This document shows, piece after piece, positions 16,097 through 22,521 of a stretch of 24,697 nt of DNA. Both the position numbers and the translations under genes were made by a program. The notes under the pieces are model-generated. The model was not told the origin of the DNA, ran no database searches, and was given only the letters and a program-made list of their open reading frames with translations. Position 1 is the first letter of the stretch. Each line of letters starts with the position of its first letter. Source of the DNA: JBAIYU01 sp036763085 (lineage in GTDB: Bacteria; Bacillota; Negativicutes; DSM-1736; Dendrosporobacteraceae); assembly GCF_036763085.1 (NCBI RefSeq), contig NZ_JBAIYU010000033.1, positions 1 to 24,697 on the forward strand, read 5' to 3'.

Positions 16097-16184
16097 AATG
16101 CTCACTCCTTTACCAATTAAAATAATCAATTAACTCAAGAATTACCCACATCAGTTATACTTATGTAAAAGGAAAAAATGCATC

Positions 16185-16213
16185 TTGACATTTGGAAGAA
16201 CTCATATTAATAT
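16185..16213 (+). promoter_or_regulatory. Promoter of the SAM-riboswitch transcript
   Basis: TTGACA (16185-16190) and TAATAT (16208-16213) are 17 bp apart. The transcription start near 16220 would place the riboswitch about 25 nt into the RNA. Confidence 0.75.
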
Positions 16214-16243
16214 TTAAATATTACCTCTAAATTAAATATTGGA

Positions 16244-16345
16244 CTCTTATCCAGAGTGGTCGAGGGAATGGCCCGATGACACCCGGCAACCGGCAGAAAT
16301 GCAGTGGTGCTAATTCCACCAGGATGTAATCCTGGAAGATGAGAG
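16244..16345 (+). promoter_or_regulatory. SAM riboswitch (S-box, SAM-I)
   Basis: It has the S-box core: CTTATCCAGAGTGGTCGAGG, GGCCCGATGACACCCGGCAA, then GGTGCTAATTCC and a closing GATGAGAG. P1 pairs CTCTTATC (16244-16251) with GATGAGAG (16338-16345). A terminator follows at 16366, so the expected logic is early termination when SAM is abundant and expression of the downstream gene when methionine or SAM is short. Confidence 0.95.
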
Positions 16346-16365
16346 ACGTAGTTATAATACGTTCA

Positions 16366-16395
16366 AACTCTTTCTTCCAGAAAGGGTTTTTTTAT
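16366..16395 (+). terminator. Riboswitch-controlled terminator
   Basis: AACTCTTTC pairs with GAAAGGGTT (9 bp with one G-T), followed by a run of T. It lies 20 nt after the SAM aptamer and 30 nt before the gene, as in a transcription-attenuating S-box. Confidence 0.88.
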
Positions 16396-16421
16396 TTTTC
16401 ATTATGAAAGGAGCGACTAAA

Positions 16422-16592
16422 ATGAATTGTCATATAGTTACTACAAATGGAGATATAGATAATAATTCGGAAGGCCAAAACTTTGCTCAAAGTACGCTTG
16501 ATACTTTAAAGCGTAAAAAGCAAAGAATAGTTATAGTAATCGAAGACGGGCGAGTTGTAAAATATATTCAAAAAAATATTCAAAAATTTTAA
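16422..16592 (+). CDS. Small YezD/DUF2292-like protein under SAM riboswitch
   Basis: 56 aa. The C-terminal half (RIVIVIEDGRVVKYIQ) resembles the DUF2292/YezD family of small Firmicutes proteins, which have a predicted beta-hairpin ending in DGKVVQI and are often found in sulfur-assimilation loci. The biochemical role is unknown. The N-terminal part includes a helix-like stretch (FAQSTLDTLKRKK). The ATG at 16422 has AAAGGAG 8 nt upstream; an ATG at 16404 precedes that site. It is the only gene behind the riboswitch, as the next gene is on the other strand. The family call is from motif memory. Confidence 0.65.
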   Translation: MNCHIVTTNGDIDNNSEGQNFAQSTLDTLKRKKQRIVIVIEDGRVVKYIQKNIQKF

Positions 16593-16621
16593 AGCTGCTA
16601 TAAAACAAACCTTTTAAACTA

Positions 16622-17527
16622 TTATCTCCTCATATCGAAATTCCGTCCCTGGTCAATATATTTAATCTTACTAAACACCCATGGAACACCCACCATAGCC
16701 CAGATAGTTGCCAACCAATAACGTATGAACCGGAAAATATTATAAATATTTGATTCTTCATTTGGCAAGGCTGCCTTCAATATATATAGAATCAATGCAA
16801 GTGAGCAAAGTCCAAAAACAACCCTTAGTGCAGAATTCTTCCAGTCACTTTCAAATTTCTGCGGTATGTTTTTGATGAAATATTTTCTTATTAAAACCCC
16901 AAACCATCCACCCGAAATAGCAGCTGTTATTGCCCAATTGTCACGCACAGGACTAACTGCTAGCAGCAAAAGTGGTACTATCAGTGCTAAAACCGCCTCA
17001 TACCGCCAATCCCGAAAGTTCGGTGCTAATTCGGATATTAAACTTCCCCTAAAGAATAAATTTAGCATTAAAATTCCGAAAACCCAACCTGCTAGAATAT
17101 CACTAGGGAAATGAACTCCTAGGTATACCCTTGAAACTCCAATCAAAAATGCTATTACACCAGCAGCCATAAAGAGTGACTTCTTTTGTAATGAATAGCC
17201 TAAACCACCCCAAAAAACCAAACCATTCTGAGCATGATTGCTCGGAAAACTATATCCACTGGCTGGAGTTAGTTGTACAGCTGCATTATATATAAAAGGT
17301 CTTGGTTGACTTACAATATCTTTAATAAAAGTATTGAAATAATGTGATAACAGGATACAGCTTATTAGCCTTATAGCCACCGAATATTCTAGATTCCAAA
17401 GTATTATCGGCAATGCGGCTAAATAAAATTCCTCCTCGCCCATCAAGGTTATGATTCGAAAAAGATCATCCAAAAACGGAGTTCTGAATTGTTGAACTAA
17501 AATAATGAAATCCAAGCCGACTTCCAT
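16622..17527 (-). CDS. PAP2-superfamily membrane phosphatase
   Basis: 301 aa from the ATG at 17527. It has several transmembrane helices and the three PAP2 motifs: KDIVSQPRP (KX6RP), PSNHA (the PSGH motif with Asn for Gly) and SRVYLGVHFPSD (SRX5HX3D). It likely dephosphorylates lipid phosphates such as undecaprenyl or phosphatidylglycerol phosphate; the substrate is not determined. The start is uncertain: the frame is open to 17575, but that ATG lies inside the terminator hairpin of the preceding gene. A GTG at 17548 is also possible. The extended hydrophobic C-terminal region after the PAP2 domain is typical of larger family members. Confidence 0.85.
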   Translation of the reverse strand: MEVGLDFIILVQQFRTPFLDDLFRIITLMGEEEFYLAALPIILWNLEYSVAIRLISCILLSHYFNTFIKDIVSQPRPFIYNAAVQLTPASGYSFPSNHAQNGLVFWGGLGYSLQKKSLFMAAGVIAFLIGVSRVYLGVHFPSDILAGWVFGILMLNLFFRGSLISELAPNFRDWRYEAVLALIVPLLLLAVSPVRDNWAITAAISGGWFGVLIRKYFIKNIPQKFESDWKNSALRVVFGLCSLALILYILKAALPNEESNIYNIFRFIRYWLATIWAMVGVPWVFSKIKYIDQGRNFDMRR

Positions 17528-17555
17528 TATGTCATTTATTTTTATCACCCCATAA

Positions 17556-17594
17556 AAAGAGTTGCTATCATTCATCTGATGATAGCAACTCTTT
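17556..17594 (-). terminator. Terminator after aspA
   Basis: Arms 17556-17571 and 17579-17594 pair perfectly over 16 bp with a 7-nt loop. A T-run follows on the minus strand (TTTTTAT), and TTTT follows on the plus strand, so it may act both ways. It separates the aspartase from the PAP2 gene. Confidence 0.9.
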
Positions 17595-17635
17595 TCGTAA
17601 ATATTGGGGATAATTCCTGCCTATTCAAGAATTTT

Positions 17636-19054
17636 TTACACTTTACAATAAAGATCCATATACTGTTTGCCAGAGATACCTGGTTTAGTCATTTCGCCTG
17701 GCGACAGAATAACATCCAGCTGATCATTATTCATAAGATTCTGTTCTAATATTATCTCTCTAATTGGCTTGCCTGTTTGCTGCGCTTCTTTCGCAATAAG
17801 AGAAGCCCGCTCATAACCAATATGAGGCGTAAGTGCCGTTAAAATTCCTAGACTGCGGTTGACGGCTTCTCGGCATTTCTCTTCATTAGCCTTAATACCC
17901 TGAATACACTTATAGTTCAAGGCGTTAACCGCATTAGTAAGAATGGTTAAGGAGCTAAATAGATTATAAGCTAAGACAGGTTCCATTACATTTAATTCTA
18001 ATTGCCCTGCTTCTACAGCCAGCGCCACAGCTTGATCATTGCCTATTACTTGAAAAGCTACTTGATTTACTAGCTCAGGAATAACCGGGTTAATCTTACC
18101 GGGCATAATCGAAGAACCAGGTTGTAGAGCTGGTAAATATATCTCGTTTAGGCCAGTGCGAGGTCCAGATGCCATAAGTCTTAAGTCATTAGAAATTTTA
18201 GATAGAGTAAGGGCACAAACCTTTAACGTACTAGAAAAATCGGCCAAAACATCGGTGTTCTGCGTTGCATCTATTAGATTAAGCGAAGTAGTATAATTAA
18301 CGTCTGTTAGCTGAGATATCTGTTTAGCCACTTCAGCAATATATACCGGTTCGGCATTTAAGCCTGTACCTACTGCCGTTGCCCCCATATTTATTTCTTT
18401 CAAGCTGTTCATAGATACTTCTATGCGCTTTATCGATCGGCAAAGAGCATCGGCGTAAGCCTTAAATTCCTGCCCCAAGGTAATCGGAACAGCATCCTGT
18501 AAATGTGTTCTGCCCATTTTTAAAACATTTTGGAAACTTACAGCTTTATCATTGAAGCTATCTACCAAAGCGCTAAGTTCATTAACTAACTTCTTACCCT
18601 TTACGATAGTTGCAATACGAATAGCTGTCGGTATAACGTCGTTAGTTGATTGCGACATATTAACATGGTTGTTTGGCGATACCAGAGTATATTCGCCCTT
18701 TTGACCGCCTAAGATTTCGATAGCACGATTAGCTATTACCTCGTTAGCATTCATATTCATTGATGTCCCAGCCCCACCCTGGATAGGGTCAACAACAAAT
18801 TGATCATGCCACTTACCGCTGATTATTTCATCGGCGGCTTGAATTATTGCCTTACCAATGTTTTCGGATAATAAGCAGGCTTTTATATTAGCATTTGCTG
18901 AAGCCTTTTTTATAACGGCTAAAGCTACAATAAATTCACGACTTAGACGATGACCGGTAATGGAAAAGTTAGTTACAGCACGTAAGGTTTGTACTCCGTA
19001 GTATACATTATCCGGAAGCTGTACTTCACCTAAAAAATCACGTTCTGTTCGCAT
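17636..19054 (-). CDS. aspA: Aspartate ammonia-lyase (aspartase)
   Basis: 472 aa, the usual family length. It converts L-aspartate to fumarate and ammonia in the cytoplasm as a homotetramer. The family signature GSSIMPGKINP is complete and includes the catalytic Ser loop. QGGAGTSMNMNANEV, NMSQSTNDVIPT and KMGRTHLQDAVP are the other conserved active-site blocks. Overall it resembles aspartase (LGEVQLPDNVYYGVQTLRA, TGLNEIYLPALQ) more than class II fumarase, though fumarase cannot be fully excluded. GGGGG lies 7 nt before the ATG. It is a single gene with its own terminator. Confidence 0.9.
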   Translation of the reverse strand: MRTERDFLGEVQLPDNVYYGVQTLRAVTNFSITGHRLSREFIVALAVIKKASANANIKACLLSENIGKAIIQAADEIISGKWHDQFVVDPIQGGAGTSMNMNANEVIANRAIEILGGQKGEYTLVSPNNHVNMSQSTNDVIPTAIRIATIVKGKKLVNELSALVDSFNDKAVSFQNVLKMGRTHLQDAVPITLGQEFKAYADALCRSIKRIEVSMNSLKEINMGATAVGTGLNAEPVYIAEVAKQISQLTDVNYTTSLNLIDATQNTDVLADFSSTLKVCALTLSKISNDLRLMASGPRTGLNEIYLPALQPGSSIMPGKINPVIPELVNQVAFQVIGNDQAVALAVEAGQLELNVMEPVLAYNLFSSLTILTNAVNALNYKCIQGIKANEEKCREAVNRSLGILTALTPHIGYERASLIAKEAQQTGKPIREIILEQNLMNNDQLDVILSPGEMTKPGISGKQYMDLYCKV

Positions 19055-19109
19055 AGAATTTCCCCCTTATGCGTCAAATTGAATTGCGCATATTTTCTGT
19101 ATTAGTATC

Positions 19110-19123
19110 TTGTATACATTATA
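19110..19123 (-). promoter_or_regulatory. aspA -10 region with TGTATACA palindrome
   Basis: On the minus strand TATAAT (19118-19123) is followed directly by the palindrome TGTATACA (19111-19118). The palindrome resembles GntR-type operators (TTGTATACAA) and lies where a repressor would block the promoter. The -35 is poor, and no regulator is encoded nearby. Confidence 0.35.
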
Positions 19124-19224
19124 CCAAGGAAGTACTCTAAATACTAGATATTATTTTAAAAAGTTCGCACTTGGTGGACATTTCAAATTTCTCAAGTTTT
19201 TTCTATTTTTTGTTTTTAACCAAT

Positions 19225-19269
19225 AAAAAATAACCTGAAAAGAATTACATTTTTGTAATCTCTCAGGTT
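19225..19269 (-). terminator. Terminator after thioesterase gene
   Basis: On the minus strand AACCTGA pairs with TCAGGTT, and ATTACA with TGTAAT inside it, followed by ATTTTTT. It ends the thioesterase transcript. Confidence 0.85.
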
Positions 19270-19286
19270 TATGCTCTATTAGCTAA

Positions 19287-19763
19287 CTATGTATTCTTAT
19301 GTTTTCTTTGTTTATAGGTTTCGTAACGACTCTTACCTTCATCAAAAGCTTGCTGCTCCGCTTCGTTAGTTATTTCTAAAGGTGTCACCCTTAGCGGTTT
19401 TCCGCCAGCATTAATCGCAACCATAGTAAAATATGCTGTCAAAGCACATTTACAAGATTCGTCACTGTACAGATCCTCCACCTCAACAATAACGGCTACT
19501 TCCATTGAACTGCGTCCAACAAAGGTAAGATGCGCTCGGCAAGTAACCCAGTTACCTACAAAAATAGGATGATGAAAAGTTAATTCGTCAACACGAGCCG
19601 TTACTACATTGGTACGAGCATGGCGCTGAGCAACAACAAATGCGGCGTTATCCATCATCTTCATGATTTCGCCACCATGAACGTTTCCGGCTGGATTAGC
19701 TTGGTTAGGCTGCATAACTGCTGACATAACAACGGCTGACTGAGCAATACTCTTTCCTTCCAT
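19287..19763 (-). CDS. Hotdog-fold acyl-CoA thioesterase (YkhA/BACH type)
   Basis: 158 aa. It hydrolyses acyl-CoA to free acid and CoA. The single hotdog domain has NPAGNVHGGEIMKMMDNAA, with the HGG and Asp typical of the active site, and the strand VTARVDELTFHHP. This is the cytosolic acyl-CoA hydrolase group (YciA, YkhA, BACH). Substrate length is unknown. The start at 19763 follows AAGGG by 11 nt; the in-frame GTG at 19772 is an alternative. It is monocistronic between two terminators or promoters and divergent from the YigZ-like gene. Confidence 0.9.
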   Translation of the reverse strand: MEGKSIAQSAVVMSAVMQPNQANPAGNVHGGEIMKMMDNAAFVVAQRHARTNVVTARVDELTFHHPIFVGNWVTCRAHLTFVGRSSMEVAVIVEVEDLYSDESCKCALTAYFTMVAINAGGKPLRVTPLEITNEAEQQAFDEGKSRYETYKQRKHKNT

Positions 19764-19890
19764 GTCACACACTTCCCTTCTTGCGAATATAGTAGTAAAA
19801 TTAATTTATACAGGAGAGAAATTTCCATAATTATAGCATAAAGTTATTTTACTGCCAACAATTTATAAAAGAGTGTTTGGAGTTACGACA

Positions 19891-20520
19891 ATGCTTTTAG
19901 AATACAACACTGTCAAAGGTTTCGCTGAAATTGAATTATATGTTGATAAGTCCCGCTTTATAGCTTTTGTAAATAATGCCCAAACTGAAACTGAGGCTGT
20001 ACTATTTATTGATAGTATAAAGAAACAGCATCAGGATGCTACTCATAATTGCAGTGCCTATGTGGTTGGAGAAAATGATATGCAAAAGGCTGATGATGAT
20101 GGCGAGCCGAGCGGTACAGCCGGGAAACCAATCCTTGAGGCTATCAAAAAAAATGGACTGAGAAATACAGTCATTGTAGTGACCCGCTACTTCGGAGGAA
20201 TTAAACTTGGTGCAGGCGGATTAATTAGAGCATACGGCAAAGCCGCAAGCAATGTTATAACCGCCGCTGGAGTTAACCTGAAATGTTTACACACAAAAGT
20301 AATAGTTGATCTTGATTACTCTATGCTTAGTTCTATTGAACATCAGCTTGCAGTTCATAAGATTAAAGTTTTACGAAAAGATTTCTCAGAAAAAGTAACA
20401 CTGACGGTAGTAACTCCTAGCGGGCGGGAAAACGAGCTTATCAAACTACTCACCGATCTTACCGCTGGGCAAGCCGTGATATCTTGCGCAGATGAAATAT
20501 ACCTGGATATGGATATCTAA
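19891..20520 (+). CDS. YigZ/IMPACT family protein
   Basis: 209 aa. The N-terminal IMPACT domain has the conserved KSRFIAFV, HNCSAYVV, DDDGEPSGTAGKPIL and VVTRYFGGIKLGAGGLIRAYG blocks. The C-terminal part is the DUF1949-like ferredoxin-fold domain. The proteins are linked to translation control by homology to eukaryotic IMPACT, but the bacterial role is unclear. The ATG at 19891 has GGAG 8 nt upstream; a GTG at 19873 overlaps that site. Followed by a terminator. Confidence 0.93.
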   Translation: MLLEYNTVKGFAEIELYVDKSRFIAFVNNAQTETEAVLFIDSIKKQHQDATHNCSAYVVGENDMQKADDDGEPSGTAGKPILEAIKKNGLRNTVIVVTRYFGGIKLGAGGLIRAYGKAASNVITAAGVNLKCLHTKVIVDLDYSMLSSIEHQLAVHKIKVLRKDFSEKVTLTVVTPSGRENELIKLLTDLTAGQAVISCADEIYLDMDI

Positions 20521-20525
20521 AAACA

Positions 20526-20545
20526 GGTTATCAATTATGATAACC
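20526..20545. repeat. Short perfect hairpin after YigZ-like gene
   Basis: GGTTATCA and TGATAACC pair around ATTA, directly after the YigZ-like stop. No T-run follows; it may protect the 3' end. Confidence 0.4.
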
Positions 20546-20556
20546 ATAATACAAAA

Positions 20557-20587
20557 GCCTGATTCCTTTTGTGGAATCAGGCCTTTT
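20557..20587 (+). terminator. Terminator between converging genes
   Basis: GCCTGATTCC and GGAATCAGGC pair over 10 bp with a TTTTGT loop. The plus strand continues CTTTTG and the minus strand TTTTGT, so it can serve both the YigZ-like gene and the converging CC/Se gene. Confidence 0.82.
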
Positions 20588-20601
20588 GACTTTATTTTAG
20601 C

Positions 20602-20886
20602 TTATACTAATTTCCAGCCTTCAATATGGAGAGTGTTAAACCAAAGTAGTTTTCCTAGTACTATCTTTAAAGAATATGGTGATATAAAATTTAATGGTAC
20701 AAAAACACTGATACCATTTAATAGGTACTCATTAAAGTCTTCCAGATTATCCGGCTTGCCTAACCGGACTGTTGGACCAAGGTTTATTCGCCCACAGCAC
20801 ATTCCAGCATCACACCCATGGGAAATAGTTACAACCCCGCCTTTATTTTTAACATAATCGCGGACATCGTCGCTTACCCGAAGCAT
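20602..20886 (-). CDS. CC/Se-motif family small protein
   Basis: 94 aa. It resembles, from memory, the small 'CC/Se motif' family, in which a Cys-Cys or selenocysteine-Cys pair follows the motif HGCDAGMCCG (here with Cys-Cys). KNKGGVVTISHGC near the N-terminus and a hydrophobic FNEYLLNGISVFV core recall HesB/IscA-like folds. No function is proven. The ATG overlaps the upstream PPTase-like stop (TGATG) and has GGAGGGG 6 nt upstream, so the two are translated together. An open stretch to 20952 lies inside the PPTase-like gene and is not used. Confidence 0.7.
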   Translation of the reverse strand: MLRVSDDVRDYVKNKGGVVTISHGCDAGMCCGRINLGPTVRLGKPDNLEDFNEYLLNGISVFVPLNFISPYSLKIVLGKLLWFNTLHIEGWKLV

Positions 20887-21566
20887 CAGGCACCCCTCCA
20901 CGAAAAGCTCTGCATAGTTATCGAAGCAGGAAAGACTGTATGGGAGGCACATACAGCAAGCTTATATTGAGGGTCAAGACAGTACCGCCGATAAAATAAA
21001 GTAGGGTAGTCGTCTTGCTGGTCTGTTTCAAGCCTAACGCTACCATCATCATCATCAGTTTTAACCGTATAGCAATCCCTGCTATATGGTACTTTTCGTC
21101 CTACCGCCTCAAAGTAGCTTTCTTTTAGAGTCCACAAATTATAAAAGTAGAGCATTCGCTGACTATCATTATCGCATCTAATAAACATCTCTTGTTGCTC
21201 TCTTTTAGATAAGACACAACTCAATTCTTTAGTGCTTAAAGAGCGCACTTGTTCAATATATACCCCTACCGGCTTTGTATCAACGGCACAAATAAGCCAT
21301 TTTCCGGCATGTGAAAGGCTGAAATAAAAATCTTTGTTGCCGATTACCACCAATTTGCCAAACTCATCTTGAGCTACCTCGATGTTTTCCAAACCGGCTT
21401 CATCCTTAGCAATTGTCTTTACTATTGAATTAGTAAGCTGCCTAATCTGAATTTCTTCATCTAATATTTCTGTAATGTTAGTACTCAAGCCATGCAAGGA
21501 TTGATATGTTCGAGACATTTCAGCTATACGCATAGTTTCACTTACTTGAAAAGCGTAAACTTTCAT
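20886..21566 (-). CDS. 4'-phosphopantetheinyl transferase superfamily protein, altered metal site
   Basis: 226 aa. The Sfp-type fold would move phosphopantetheine from CoA to a carrier protein. FSLSHAGKWLICAV (residues 82-95) and WTLKESYFEAVG (145-156) are the family motifs. The metal-binding motif G(I/V)D(I/V)E is GVYIE (101-105): the first Asp, a Mg2+ ligand in Sfp, is Tyr103 (codon TAT, 21258-21260), while Glu105 and Glu149 remain. Activity is therefore doubtful or altered. No nonribosomal peptide or polyketide genes lie nearby. The ATG at 21566 follows AGGTGATG. Its stop overlaps the CC/Se gene by one base. Confidence 0.85.
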   Translation of the reverse strand: MKVYAFQVSETMRIAEMSRTYQSLHGLSTNITEILDEEIQIRQLTNSIVKTIAKDEAGLENIEVAQDEFGKLVVIGNKDFYFSLSHAGKWLICAVDTKPVGVYIEQVRSLSTKELSCVLSKREQQEMFIRCDNDSQRMLYFYNLWTLKESYFEAVGRKVPYSRDCYTVKTDDDDGSVRLETDQQDDYPTLFYRRYCLDPQYKLAVCASHTVFPASITMQSFSWRGA

Positions 21567-21617
21567 TATGCTGTCATCACCTACACATTATTTTTCCTAA
21601 TTATTACTTACAATTCA

Positions 21618-21623
21618 TTATAC
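21618..21623 (-). promoter_or_regulatory. Likely -10 element for the PPTase-like/CC-Se pair
   Basis: TATAAT on the minus strand, about 52 bp before the PPTase-like start. The -35 17 bp upstream is poor (TACAAA or similar). Confidence 0.4.
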
Positions 21624-21695
21624 TATTAACGTAAATATTTTGTATGAGTTTTTTAGAAATATTTATTTTTCAATATAACAGCTGTGTGTTTCTTT

Positions 21696-22241
21696 TCACT
21701 TTGTCTTTGGTTTACAAATAATTTCTGATATATATGTATCTAGAACATTTGCAGCATGAGCGGGCTTTACAATGACTGCTGTATCCGCCCCTTTACCAGT
21801 ACCAGCGATTGCTATTACCTCCTGTCCATAAGGTATAAGCCCCGCGTCTAATGCCATGATTGCAATCTCAGTGCAAACCTTAACACCCTGCCCAAGCATT
21901 CGCAATGCTGCTGCCATTATTTCAACTGGATTGCTCCCCTGAAACTTGCGGCTTATTCCCCGCTCAGCACCTGAAAGTACGTGAGTTGTTGATAAAATTT
22001 TTATACCTCTTTGCTCTAAGACCTTTCGATTTACATTCAGCATTGTTGATTGGCCTGGTTCAAAAAAACCATTTACATATGTTACACATACAAAATTATT
22101 AAGCTTTTCAGCTAACTGCACTGCTGTTTCTCCAGTACTCGATGCTACTATTATATGTTCGATCCTACGCTCTTGCGCTGTACTTAAAGCTAATTCTATA
22201 GTTTTAGTGGTATTTTCAATACCTGGTTTTTCCCAATACAT
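21696..22241 (-). CDS. Pyruvate kinase C-terminal-like domain protein
   Basis: 181 aa. It consists of one alpha/beta domain like the C-terminal regulatory domain of pyruvate kinase, without the catalytic barrel. Marks are YWEKPGIENTTKTIELAL at the N-terminus, HIIVASSTGETAVQLAEKL, and the end-section EVIAIAGTGKGADTAVIVKP. Lone proteins of this kind exist in archaea and Firmicutes; their function is unknown, and no kinase activity is expected. The ATG at 22241 has GAGGTG 5 nt upstream. It stands alone, with no clear terminator after it. Confidence 0.82.
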   Translation of the reverse strand: MYWEKPGIENTTKTIELALSTAQERRIEHIIVASSTGETAVQLAEKLNNFVCVTYVNGFFEPGQSTMLNVNRKVLEQRGIKILSTTHVLSGAERGISRKFQGSNPVEIMAAALRMLGQGVKVCTEIAIMALDAGLIPYGQEVIAIAGTGKGADTAVIVKPAHAANVLDTYISEIICKPKTK

Positions 22242-22521
22242 TTAATCACCTCAATATAGAGATTCACCACAATCATAATACTTCCTCGCGTCTCAGCTTA
22301 TTTTTTCGATAGACATATTTAAATGCATTTAATAAGTCTTGCCGATACAAAATGCCACATATAAACATTCTATTACTCGCTTCTTTAGACAGATTTTACA
22401 ATATTTTATTAGTAAATACCTGACAGTAAATACATTAATTTGCAGGAAATTGTAAGATCGTGTCGAAATATTTATTAGATTTTTCAATCGTTAAGTATAT
22501 ATCGGGGAGCGTAAAATTCAT

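Noticed and set aside
17636..19054. Class II fumarase instead of aspartase
   Set aside because: The two share the GSSxMPxKxNP signature, but several blocks (QGGAGTSMNMNANEV, TGLNEIYLPALQ) resemble aspartase more closely; some doubt remains.
20492..20857. Plus-strand ORF of 121 codons after the YigZ-like gene
   Set aside because: It runs through a terminator and is antisense to the CC/Se-motif gene, which has a strong ribosome binding site and coupling to its upstream gene.
22411..22433. 9-bp direct repeat AGTAAATAC
   Set aside because: Short, A/T-rich and present only twice; not enough to call an operator or CRISPR.
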